Of a DNA stretch of 64,000 nucleotides, positions 16,434-24,411 are shown one piece after another (positions within the stretch are counted from its first letter, which is position 1; every line of letters starts with the position of its first letter). The translations under genes were made by a program, and so were the position numbers. Location: the NCBI GenBank assembly GCA_963775335.1, contig CAVZIJ010000003.1, positions 2,294,001-2,358,000 of the forward strand, given 5' to 3'. The stretch is from CAVQCX01 sp963775335. GTDB taxonomy: Bacteria; Pseudomonadota; Gammaproteobacteria; Chromatiales; Chromatiaceae. A model generated the notes under the pieces. It saw only the letters and a list, made by a program, of their open reading frames with translations, was not told the origin of the DNA and did not search any database.

Positions 16434-17143
16434 CCGGCGAGATCAACGGACACGGTCTCGGCCGCCTCGACCCCGTCGACGGTGTGCCTGAGCCGCAGCG
16501 CCAGGACCTCCACCCCTTGTCCTGCAACCCTCCGCAGCGGTTGAGCGTAGCCCGGGTCGATCGTCTCGGCGGGAGAGAAGCAGCTGCCCTCCGGTCGATT
16601 GAGGGCGAACAAGATCAGCCCCCGATCCCCCCCGGCGACCAACGCGGCAAGTAGCTCCAAGTGCTTGAGCGCCCTTGCCGAGACCGCATCGGGAAAACGC
16701 AGGCGGTCCCCGTGGAGCAACGTCACGTTCTTCACTTCGACCCAGACCGGCGCGCAGTCGGCGGAGTCCAGCCGGAAATCGAGCCGGGAGGCCGGGTGGC
16801 CGTCCAACCGGCAGCCCACCTCTCGACGAAGCGCCCCATAGCTTTCCAACCCCGCTACGCCCCCTCGGCCGAAGGCCTCGGCCACGACGCCATTGACCCG
16901 CGCCGTGTTGACACCGACCCAGCCTCGTCCCATATCGATCCTCTCCAGCGTCCAGGCCAGCTTGCGGTGAGGGCTGTCCGAACGACTCAACTGCGCGGGA
17001 GCGCCAGGCTCCCAACAGGTCGCCATGGAGCCGGTGTTCGGACAGTGGGCAGTCACCAAGGCCCCGTCGACCAGTCTGAGGTCGGCGAGAAACCGCTTGT
17101 ACCGGCGCAGGATCACGCCATCGGTGAGGGCCGGAAGCCGCAT
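16430..17143 (-). CDS. sfsA: Sugar fermentation stimulation protein A
   Basis: The 237-residue protein begins MRLPALTDGVILRRYKRFLA and matches SfsA throughout: VTAHCPNTGSMATCWEPGAP, then VWVEVKNVTLL, then FPDAVSARALKHLELLAALV. The later part resembles a restriction-endonuclease-type nuclease fold, with the acidic/Lys core in EVKN. The physiological role is not settled; the E. coli protein binds DNA. GGAGAAGG precedes the ATG at 17143. The neighbours suggest no shared pathway. Confidence 0.93.
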   Translation of the reverse strand: MRLPALTDGVILRRYKRFLADLRLVDGALVTAHCPNTGSMATCWEPGAPAQLSRSDSPHRKLAWTLERIDMGRGWVGVNTARVNGVVAEAFGRGGVAGLESYGALRREVGCRLDGHPASRLDFRLDSADCAPVWVEVKNVTLLHGDRLRFPDAVSARALKHLELLAALVAGGDRGLILFALNRPEGSCFSPAETIDPGYAQPLRRVAGQGVEVLALRLRHTVDGVEAAETVSVDLAG

Positions 17144-17301
17144 GGTCCTTCTCCAGTGGAATCGGGGCCTGACCGAACGGGCTCCCGGTGGCAGCCTCGG
17201 AGCGAGGCCATTAGTATAAGAGCTCGGGACGACGTGGCCGGACAGAGCAAAGGAGCCGACAAGCCACGGCAAGTCTTCCGAAGGTCGGGAGGAGAACACT
17301 G

Positions 17302-17994
17302 ATGAGCAAACTGCACCTCTGGGCCCTGGTCTGCTCAGCCGGACTGGGCACCCCGCTGGCCGTCGCTCTGGCCGACAGTCCGCCGTCGGCCGCCGCCCCT
17401 GCGACACACCCACCGGCCCTCCAGGTCTGGCGAACAGGCCCCGTTCCCCCTTTCGGTCCGCCGTTCGGAGGCTACCCGGGAGCCGGACCCTTCGGCTCGT
17501 ACGGACCGGTGCCCTGGGCCGGCTACCCTTGGCCCCCCAACTACCCTTACCCGCCGGGGCTCCCGCAGGTCGCAGGGTCACTCCCTACAGCACCGGCACC
17601 GCGGGCGACCATCCCGGTGGCTCCGGCGGCCAAGGGTGCGGACCGGCCCATCGCGGGCCCGGCCACCGGCTCGGCCTCGGAGGCGCCGAGCACGGCCCCA
17701 ATTGCGCCTTCGGCCACGCAGCCACCCCATGACGCACCGGCACAGCCGCATTTTCGACCCTGGACCCCCGGCAAGCCGAGCACCGCGGACGAAGCCAGCG
17801 GACACGATGCCCAATACACGCCCGGCCCCAAGGCCCTCGAGAAGGTGCCCCGTGCAACGGTGAGGCGGACCCCGGACGGGTTCCTGATCAACGGTGCGCC
17901 GCCCGTGTTTCGGCCGCTCCCGTCCGAGAACGTGCCGAAGACCCGACAGCATGCGACCCCGAAACAGCCGGCGGGAAAGCCTCTCCGGGTCTGA
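17302..17994 (+). CDS. Secreted proline-rich protein of unknown function
   Basis: This 230-residue protein has a signal peptide (MSKLHLWALVCSAGLGTPLA, cut near ALA). Residues 45-90 are rich in Pro, Gly, Tyr and Phe, with repeated PPFG/GPFG/PYPPG elements, and a long Pro/Ala/Thr linker follows. A better-conserved-looking basic segment (ATVRRTPDGFLINGAPPVFR) comes near residue 190. GGGAGGAG stands before the ATG, so it is probably translated. I do not recognise a family. The low complexity suggests an extended, cell-wall or surface-associated protein. Confidence 0.6.
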   Translation: MSKLHLWALVCSAGLGTPLAVALADSPPSAAAPATHPPALQVWRTGPVPPFGPPFGGYPGAGPFGSYGPVPWAGYPWPPNYPYPPGLPQVAGSLPTAPAPRATIPVAPAAKGADRPIAGPATGSASEAPSTAPIAPSATQPPHDAPAQPHFRPWTPGKPSTADEASGHDAQYTPGPKALEKVPRATVRRTPDGFLINGAPPVFRPLPSENVPKTRQHATPKQPAGKPLRV

Positions 17995-18190
17995 GAGACC
18001 TCTGGCGCCGCATCGGGCGGCGTGCGGTGCTGCGGCAGTGGGCGGCCCTGGGGAGGGCGGGAAGTCGGGTAGCGGGCGGGCCACACCCAAAGCCGCAGCC
18101 GATCGGCAGACCCATTGGATCGCCGTTCCCAATGACCCCCATGCCTTGCGCCAGTCGAGGCCTGAGCTCCTAAAATGCCGAGGCGCTGCG

Positions 18191-19126
18191 CTAGCCCGCC
18201 CCATCTCCCCCGATCAGCACATCGATGTGGGCCGCGACGGATCGGCCCAGCGCCGACAGCGCGTACCCGCCCTCTAAGACCGAGACGATCCGTCCCTGGG
18301 CATGGCGCTCGGCGATGGTCTTGATCCGCTGGGTCGCCCAGCGGTAATCGGGCTCGCGCAGCCGCAGGTGACTCATGTCGTCTTCGGCATGACCATCGAA
18401 CCCGGCCGAGACCAGCATCAGCTGCGGGGCGAAACGCTCCAGGGCTGGGAGCCAGCGCTCGGCGACCCGCTCGCGGAACACCGCGCCGGTGATCCCTCCG
18501 TCGAGGGGAACGTTGACGACGTGATCGCTGTGCGTACCGACGCCGCAGAAGGGATAGAGCGGATGCTCAAAGCTGGAGCAGAACAGCAGCCGCGGGTCGT
18601 CCGCAAAAAGCTCCTCGGTGCCATTGCCATGGTGGGCGTCGAAATCGACCACGGCTATCCGCTCCAGCCCATAGGCTTCGAAGGCGTGTGTGGCCGCGAT
18701 CGCCACATTGTTGAAGATGCAAAAACCGCCCGAGGACGCCCACCCGGCATGATGCCCCGGCGGACGTACCGCGCAGAACGCCACCTGCACCTCACCACGC
18801 ATCACGAGTTCGACGCCGAGCACCGCGGCGCCAGCGGCGTGTAGGGCCGAGCAGACCCCGGCCTTGCTGACAGCGGTGTCCACATCGAGCCAGAGCCGCC
18901 CCTCTTCGGGCAGGTCGTCCAGGATGTGGGCCACGTATGTCGGATCATGTACCCGCTCCAGCAGCGCCCGCTCCACCTGGGGCGCGTCGAACTGCCGCAA
19001 TGCCATTTCGAGACCCGAGGCGATGAGCCGATCGTTGATCGCGTGCAGGCGGGCCGGGCACTCAGGGTGGTCTGGGCCCAGATCATGGAGCAGACAGTCA
19101 GAGTGCGAGATGAATGCGACGGACAT
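18191..19126 (-). CDS. Histone-deacetylase-family (AcuC/HDAC-like) deacetylase
   Basis: The protein has 311 residues from ATG 19126 (MSVAFISHSDCLLHDLGPDH). Zinc-dependent deacetylase motifs are clear: the active-site His pair in RPPGHHAGW, then GFCIFNNVAIAA, the zinc ligands Asp and His in DFDAHHGNGTEELF, and SAGFDGHAEDDMSHLRL. Bacterial members act on acetylated lysines, polyamines or small amides. It is transcribed away from a Pat-like lysine acetyltransferase, with only 67 bases between the starts, which suggests opposing activities under shared control. The substrate is not known. Confidence 0.9.
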   Translation of the reverse strand: MSVAFISHSDCLLHDLGPDHPECPARLHAINDRLIASGLEMALRQFDAPQVERALLERVHDPTYVAHILDDLPEEGRLWLDVDTAVSKAGVCSALHAAGAAVLGVELVMRGEVQVAFCAVRPPGHHAGWASSGGFCIFNNVAIAATHAFEAYGLERIAVVDFDAHHGNGTEELFADDPRLLFCSSFEHPLYPFCGVGTHSDHVVNVPLDGGITGAVFRERVAERWLPALERFAPQLMLVSAGFDGHAEDDMSHLRLREPDYRWATQRIKTIAERHAQGRIVSVLEGGYALSALGRSVAAHIDVLIGGDGAG

Positions 19127-19193
19127 GGTGGCTTGTCGGCAGCACCCGAAAAGGTATGCTGGCTCCGGTTGATTCACGCTCGGCGACGTACCG

Positions 19194-21875
19194 ATGGGCT
19201 ATCACTACCTGGACTACCTGTTCTCGCCCCAGGCCATCGCCGTATTCGGGGCGAGCGATCGCCCCGACCGCGTGGGCTGCCGTGTCTTTCGCAACCTGCT
19301 GGGTAGCCCACTCAAGGGGAAGGTATACCCGGTCAATCCCCGACACAACCGAGTACAGGGACGTAAGGCGTACGCCCGGATTGCCGACATCGGGTCACCG
19401 ATCGATCTCGCGGTCGTCGCCACCCAGGCGGCCACCGTCGACGGCATAGTGCACCAATGCGGCGAGCACGGCGTGCGGGTCGCCCTGATCCTGTCCGAGG
19501 GCTTCTCGGAGACCGGTGAGGGGGGAGCGCGGCTCGAGCAGACCCTGCGCGAGACCGCCAAGCGCTATGACCTGCGCCTGGTGGGGCCAAACAGTCTAGG
19601 CATCATGCGGCCGGTCACCGGGCTGAACGCGACCTCCGTGGACAGCCCCACGCGGAGCGGTCATCTGGCCCTGGTCTCCCAATCGGGCGCGCTCTGCACC
19701 GCCATCGTCGATTGGGCCGCACCTCACGGCGTCGGTTTCTCCGCTGTCGTATCCCTGGGGAACGGCGCAGACGTCGATTTCGGGGATCTGCTCGATTACC
19801 TCGCGCTCGACCCAAAGACCCGGGCCATCCTGCTCGACGTGGAGAGCATCCGCCGGGCCCGCCCGTTCATGTCGGGACTGCGGGCGGCTTCGCGGATCAA
19901 GCCTGTGGTGGTGCTCAAAGCGCGACGCCGCCGAGCGGTCGCCCAGACCGGCGGCAGCCGCGCAGAGGCCCTGAGCGGCTCCGACGAGGTGTTCGGGGCC
20001 GCCCTCGAGCGTGGCGGAGTGGTCCGGGCCTACGACGTGTCCCAGCTCTTCGCGGCGGCCGAGCTGCTTGCCGGCGGCACGCGGGTGCGCGGCGACCGCC
20101 TGGCGATCCTGACCAACGGGGGCAGCCTGGGTGCACTCGCAGCGGATCGAGCGGAGGACCTCGGCATCGCGTTGGCCGACCTCGGGGAGGATACGATCAC
20201 CGCCCTGGACCAGCTGCTGCCTGCACACTGGTCCCACGGCAATCCCGTGGATGTGCTCGGCGACGCTCCGCCGGAGCGCTACGCCGAGGCGGCGCGCCTC
20301 TGCCTGGCCGATCCTGGAGTGGACGGCCTGCTCGCGCTTCTGGCCCCGCAGCCTCTGACCCACCCGACGGACACCGCGGTCCGACTCACAAAGGTATCGC
20401 AGGACCGGCGGGACAAGCCGGTCTTAAGCTGCTGGATGGGCCAGACCCGGGTCGAGGAGGCCCGGGCCTTTTTCACCGCGCACGGTATTCCGGACTTCGC
20501 GACACCCGAACGCGCCGTGGAGGCATTCAGCTATCTGGCGCGATTCGAGCGCAACCAGAAACTGCTGCTGCAGACGCCGCCCCCGCTCAGCGACCTGCGG
20601 CAGCCCGACGTCGAAGGGGCCCGGTTGATCATCGAAAAGGCACTGGGCGGCGGGCGCACCTCCCTTACTCCCGGAGAGACCCGCGCCGTTGCCGCCGCCT
20701 TCCACATTCCGGCCTTGCCGCTGCACGAAACACACAACGCGAGCGAGGCGCTGATCGCCGCCGAGGCGCTCGGCTTGCCCGTGGCGCTGAAGGTCGACGG
20801 CCCGCAGATCGCTCATCGATCCGACGTAGGCGGCGTAGTGCTCAACGTTGCCAGCGCCCACGAGGTGCGCAGCGCCTACAGCACCCTGATCGAGCGGGTC
20901 GGCGCCCTGGGGCCCGAGGCCGAAGTCCGCTCGGTGACCGTGGAGCCCATGATGTCCCCCGCCCCTGGACGCGAGCTGCAGGTGGGGGCGGTCCGCGATG
21001 CCGTATTCGGCCCGGCGATCAGCTTCGGCGCCGGCGGAACCGCGGTGGAGATCTTCCGCGACACCGCCTTCGCCCTACCGCCGCTCAACGAGATCCTCGC
21101 GACGCGCCTGATCGAACGTACCCGGGTCGCCAGCCTGCTCAGGGAGCTCCGCGGCATGCCCGCGGCCGACCTGGGGGCAGTGGTCCGTCTGCTGCTGCGC
21201 GTCTCCGAGATGGTCTGCGAGCTGCCCGAGATCCACGAGCTGACCATCGACCCGGTCGTCGCTCGTGACGACGGCGTCCTGGCACTGGACGTCCGCATCC
21301 GGGTGGAGCGCCCTGCTGCGGCATCGGGGCCCTACGCCCACATGGCGATCCATCCCTACCCCTCGGCACTCGAGCGGCACTTCCAGCTCGCCGACGGGAC
21401 CGATCTGCTGGTGCGCCCAATGCGCCCGGAGGACGCCGAGATGGAGCAGGACTTCGTGCGCAGGCTGTCCCCGCAGTCCAAGTACTTCCGGTTCATGCAG
21501 AGCATCAGGCAGCTGAGCCCGGAGATGCTGGTGCGATTCACCCAGCCGGACTACGACCGGGAAATGGCGCTGATCGCGGTCGTCAAAGAGGACGAGACAA
21601 AACGGGAGGTCGGCGTGGCCCGCTACGCCATCAACCCCGATGGCCAGTCCTGCGAGTTCGCCCTGGTGGTGAGCGACGAATGGCAGCACCGCGGCATCGG
21701 CTCGCGGCTGATGGAGCAGCTCATGGAGGCGGCCCGCGAGCGCGGCCTCAAGCTGATGGTCGGCGACGTACTGAACGAGAACCCCCCGATGCTGGCGCTG
21801 TGCCGGGACCTGGGATTCGACAGCGCAAACTCGCCCGAGGACCCGGCGGTCCGCCTCGTCGTGCGACACCTATGA
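19194..21875 (+). CDS. Pat-like protein acetyltransferase (acyl-CoA synthetase-like domain plus GNAT)
   Basis: The protein has 893 residues. Residues 1 to about 700 match ADP-forming acyl-CoA synthetases: CoA-binding (AVFGASDRPDRVGCRVFRNL), succinyl-CoA-ligase-like (LVGPNSLGIMRPVTGLNAT) and an ATP-grasp part (LPVALKVDGPQIAHRSDVGG). Residues 720-893 are a GNAT domain with acetyl-CoA-binding LVVSDEWQHRGIGSRLMEQL. The architecture is that of Salmonella Pat and E. coli PatZ, which acetylate lysines such as that of acetyl-CoA synthetase. The catalytic His of active synthetases (usually in SHTGALAGSD) is absent; the aligned text is SRAEALSGSD, so the first domain is probably regulatory. Confidence 0.92.
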   Translation: MGYHYLDYLFSPQAIAVFGASDRPDRVGCRVFRNLLGSPLKGKVYPVNPRHNRVQGRKAYARIADIGSPIDLAVVATQAATVDGIVHQCGEHGVRVALILSEGFSETGEGGARLEQTLRETAKRYDLRLVGPNSLGIMRPVTGLNATSVDSPTRSGHLALVSQSGALCTAIVDWAAPHGVGFSAVVSLGNGADVDFGDLLDYLALDPKTRAILLDVESIRRARPFMSGLRAASRIKPVVVLKARRRRAVAQTGGSRAEALSGSDEVFGAALERGGVVRAYDVSQLFAAAELLAGGTRVRGDRLAILTNGGSLGALAADRAEDLGIALADLGEDTITALDQLLPAHWSHGNPVDVLGDAPPERYAEAARLCLADPGVDGLLALLAPQPLTHPTDTAVRLTKVSQDRRDKPVLSCWMGQTRVEEARAFFTAHGIPDFATPERAVEAFSYLARFERNQKLLLQTPPPLSDLRQPDVEGARLIIEKALGGGRTSLTPGETRAVAAAFHIPALPLHETHNASEALIAAEALGLPVALKVDGPQIAHRSDVGGVVLNVASAHEVRSAYSTLIERVGALGPEAEVRSVTVEPMMSPAPGRELQVGAVRDAVFGPAISFGAGGTAVEIFRDTAFALPPLNEILATRLIERTRVASLLRELRGMPAADLGAVVRLLLRVSEMVCELPEIHELTIDPVVARDDGVLALDVRIRVERPAAASGPYAHMAIHPYPSALERHFQLADGTDLLVRPMRPEDAEMEQDFVRRLSPQSKYFRFMQSIRQLSPEMLVRFTQPDYDREMALIAVVKEDETKREVGVARYAINPDGQSCEFALVVSDEWQHRGIGSRLMEQLMEAARERGLKLMVGDVLNENPPMLALCRDLGFDSANSPEDPAVRLVVRHL

Positions 21876-21883
21876 ATGGCGGC

Positions 21884-22238
21884 TCAGCCGTCGATGGCGT
21901 ACTTCTGGATGCGGTACAGCAGGGTATCCCGACTAATCCCGCGCAGCCGTGCGGCCCGACGGCGGTTGCCACCGCTCGTGCGGATCGCCTGGGCGATCAG
22001 CTCCCGCTCCAAGGCCTGCAGGTCTACGCCGCGGGTAGAGCTGGCGATCACCATGACGGAGACCAGGCCGCAAGGCAGCCACCGCCAAACTGCGCCATAG
22101 GCGAAGGCCCGGACTTGGGGTCTCGACCGGCAGCAAGCGGCGAGCCGAAAGCTCGACGCGGTGCCAGAGCAGCATGCCGATGCAGTGCAGGGTGCTGAAC
22201 AGCCCCACCGCGAAGGCGACAAGCAAGCTAAGATTCAT
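21884..22238 (-). pseudogene. Deletion remnant joining a TauE/SafE exporter start to an NtrC-type Fis domain
   Basis: On the minus strand MNLSLLVAFAVGLFSTLHCI (from 22238) is the start of a sulfite exporter TauE/SafE protein. In another frame YGAVWRWLPCGLVSVMVIAS is its conserved middle motif. This runs directly into VDLQALERELIAQAIRTSGG and RAARLRGISRDTLLYRIQKY, the C-terminal Fis helix-turn-helix of a sigma-54-dependent regulator. About two thirds of the exporter and nearly all of the regulator are missing. A mixed-frame fragment of two families is best explained by deletions in two neighbouring genes. It lies beside a MITE-like repeat. Confidence 0.75.
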
Positions 22239-22316
22239 CGCGTGGGGCGCCTCAAACCGCGGCGCTGGAGAGCGGGGCGAGATGGCCTCGCTTTTGTCGC
22301 CGGCACCTGCGAATAA

Positions 22317-22483
22317 CTGGGGGCTGTTGACACTTGTCTGAGCGAGGGCGATTGCGAGCGATTTTTCGTGCTGGCAAGGCGCGGTGAGGAGGAATAGTGG
22401 ATCTATGGCGACGAGCCGCAACACCGTCAGCGCGGAAAAGGGCCGTAATCGGACCGCGAAAGGCAATTGTCAACAGCCCCTAG
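22317..22483. mobile_element. Palindromic MITE-like element, 167 bp
   Basis: The outer 16 bases are inverted repeats matching at 15 of 16 positions (left CTGGGGGCTGTTGACA, right TGTCAACAGCCCCTAG). Weaker pairing continues inward, for example TTTTCGTGCTG with CAGCGCGGAAAA, so a transcript could fold into one long hairpin. No transposase is inside. A clear target duplication was not found. It lies between the exporter/Fis remnant and exbB. The conserved-looking centre GAGGAGGAATAGTGGATCTA suggests a family repeated elsewhere in the genome. Confidence 0.6.
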
Positions 22484-22537
22484 AATTAGGCACCGCTGTT
22501 GAGAGCGGCCATCGATAAGGGCAATCTGGAGGACGTG

Positions 22538-22963
22538 GTGGATCACTTGCACGAGTATCTGGATATTGGCGTATTCGGTATCCTCGGTCTGATGAGCTTT
22601 CTCGTGGCCTGGTTCGCCATAGAGCGCCTGCTGTTTTACCGGCACGTGGATCTGCACGTCTACCACAACCCCGATGCGCTGAACATCGCGCTGACGCACA
22701 ACCTGACGACCCTGTCCTCGGTGGGCACCAATGCCCCTTACGTCGGGCTGCTCGGCACTGTGCTCGGCATCCTCATCACCTTCTACGACATGGGCCAGCG
22801 CGGCTCGATCGACACTCAGGCGGTGATGCTCGGCCTGGCGCTCGCGCTCAAAGCCACGGCCTTGGGTCTGGTGGTCGCGATCCCTGCGATCGTCATCTAC
22901 AACGGTCTACTGCGCAAAGTCGATGAGCTCACGGCCCAATGGAGGATAGAGGTCGAGCGGTGA
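22538..22963 (+). CDS. exbB: TonB-system energiser ExbB (short, single-cluster type)
   Basis: ExbB and ExbD form the proton-driven motor that energises TonB in the inner membrane. This protein has three membrane segments: GVFGILGLMSFLVAWFAIER, then GLLGTVLGILITFYDMG, and ATALGLVVAIPAIVIYNGLL. The MotA/TolQ/ExbB motif NAPYVGLLGTVLGI is intact. The start is uncertain. I choose GTG 22538 because GGAGG is five bases upstream and the length (141) fits short ExbB proteins; TTG 22499 would add 13 residues. The stop overlaps exbD. Confidence 0.9.
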   Translation: MDHLHEYLDIGVFGILGLMSFLVAWFAIERLLFYRHVDLHVYHNPDALNIALTHNLTTLSSVGTNAPYVGLLGTVLGILITFYDMGQRGSIDTQAVMLGLALALKATALGLVVAIPAIVIYNGLLRKVDELTAQWRIEVER

Positions 22964-23331
22964 AACGATTCGAGTCCATCAACGTCATCCCGTTCATCGA
23001 CATCATGCTCGTGCTGCTGGCCATCGTGCTCACCACGGCGACGTTTATCGCCGAAGGGCTACTCAAGATAGAGCTGCCCAAGTCGGAGGCCGCCGCCGAA
23101 GCAAAGCCGGAAGCTGCGATCGAGGTCGCCGTGGACCAGGAGGGACAGCTTTTCATCGATGGCACTACCACCGACCGGGCCCACCTGAAGGAGCGCCTCG
23201 CCGCCATGCCCAGGACGACGCCCATCAGGCTGCGCGTGGATGCCGGGGCCCGGTTTGCGAGCTTCGTTCAGGTGATCGACATTCTCAAGCTGCTCGGCAT
23301 GGACCGTCTCACGATCCTGACCCGACGGTAG
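22960..23331 (+). CDS. exbD: TonB-system protein ExbD
   Basis: The 123-residue protein starts at GTG 22960, overlapping the exbB stop as GTGA. It has the ExbD/TolR form: a short cytoplasmic N terminus, then a single membrane helix with the proton-carrying Asp (INVIPFIDIMLVLLAIVLTT), then a periplasmic domain ending in SFVQVIDILKLLGMDRLTIL. ATG 22939 would add seven residues and overlap exbB more. tonB follows after two bases, so the three proteins are made together. Confidence 0.92.
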   Translation: MKRFESINVIPFIDIMLVLLAIVLTTATFIAEGLLKIELPKSEAAAEAKPEAAIEVAVDQEGQLFIDGTTTDRAHLKERLAAMPRTTPIRLRVDAGARFASFVQVIDILKLLGMDRLTILTRR

Positions 23332-23333
23332 CT

Positions 23334-24200
23334 ATGAAGGATCCTCGCAAATTCCACCTCATCGGGTTCTTCGCCTCGGCCTATCTCAACCTATTTGTGC
23401 TCGCCGTCGTCTGGCTCAGCCTCTGGCGACCCGCGTTGCAAGGCGGCTGGACCGACGGCGGGGACACCGCGGTGGGTGTGAGCCTCGCGATGTTTCGGGG
23501 CGACGCAGCGACATCGCTGGCGGCCGCCTCGGAGCCCGCAGCGCAGCCGCCACCATCACCCGCTCCCACCGCTGAACCTGAGCCCGAGCCGACGCCGACG
23601 GCGACGCCCCAAGCCGAGCCCGAGCCACAGCCTGCTCCCCAGGCGCGGCCCGAGGCGGCACCGAAGCCCAGACCCCACCCCCACCCCAAGCCGAAATTGC
23701 GGCCCACAGTGAAGCCTAAGCCCCGCTCCGCGGCGACGCCGACCGCGGCTCCCGGCTCCACTTCGGCAGCCGCATCATCCAAAGCGCAGCCAGCGGCTGC
23801 CGCGCCAAGTGCGGGCGCACAGGCCGCTGGCGGGGCCGACATAAAAGGCGCCGGGGCTGCCGCCTCGCGAGCTCCAGGGGCCAACGCCAAAGCCATCGCG
23901 GCCGACAAGCGGGCCTTTCTGCGAGGACTCCAGGAGGCAATCAGCCGCCAGACCAGATACCCCCCGGAGGCCGAGCACCGGCACGAGACCGGCACTCCGG
24001 TAGTGGCCTTCGTGCTTGAAGACGACGGCACCATCGTCGGGATCCATCTGGAGCGCAGCTCCGGCTCGACCCTCATCGACGAGGCCGCCATGGCCACACT
24101 GCGACGACTCGGCCGCTACCGGCCCATACCCCCTGAATTCGGGCGCAGCCGCTGGGAGATGAAGATACCGATCCGCTACGAATTCGAGAGATCAGACTGA
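23334..24200 (+). CDS. tonB: TonB-like energy transducer
   Basis: This 288-residue protein has an N-terminal membrane anchor (about residues 9-32), then a long periplasmic linker of Pro, Glu, Ala and Lys with EPEPTPTAT and KPRPHPHPKPK repeats. The C-terminal TonB domain begins near residue 200: SRQTRYPPEAEHRHETGTPV, then LERSSGSTLIDEAAMATLRR, the family signature. It couples the ExbBD motor to outer-membrane receptors for iron chelates, haem or cobalamin. No TonB-dependent receptor is in the window, so the cargo is unknown. Confidence 0.92.
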   Translation: MKDPRKFHLIGFFASAYLNLFVLAVVWLSLWRPALQGGWTDGGDTAVGVSLAMFRGDAATSLAAASEPAAQPPPSPAPTAEPEPEPTPTATPQAEPEPQPAPQARPEAAPKPRPHPHPKPKLRPTVKPKPRSAATPTAAPGSTSAAASSKAQPAAAAPSAGAQAAGGADIKGAGAAASRAPGANAKAIAADKRAFLRGLQEAISRQTRYPPEAEHRHETGTPVVAFVLEDDGTIVGIHLERSSGSTLIDEAAMATLRRLGRYRPIPPEFGRSRWEMKIPIRYEFERSD

Positions 24201-24235
24201 ACAAGCGCCGCGCCCGGCTCCCGATCCAGATTTGG

Positions 24236-24260
24236 CCCGCATACCGAGCCGCGATGCGGG
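24236..24260. terminator. Inverted repeat after tonB, possible terminator
   Basis: CCCGCAT and ATGCGGG form a perfect seven-base stem with an 11-base loop, about 35 bases after the tonB stop. No T-run follows, so factor-independent termination is uncertain. Confidence 0.3.
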
Positions 24261-24411
24261 TCCGGGCTTGCCGTTCAGTTTCATTATCCTCTGAGCTAGA
24301 CTGCCGAAAGTTCGATTCAGATCCGAGCCGATCAGGCTGGTTCCTGCTCCTGCCGCCAGCCCCTGGGGCCCGGGGGTCAGGCACATCCCGCGGAGTCAAG
24401 GAATATCGATC

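Noticed and set aside
22405..22518. 37-codon open frame within the MITE-like element, with a GAGGAGG upstream
   Set aside because: It crosses the terminal inverted repeat and the exbB leader, and its composition follows the palindrome rather than a protein.
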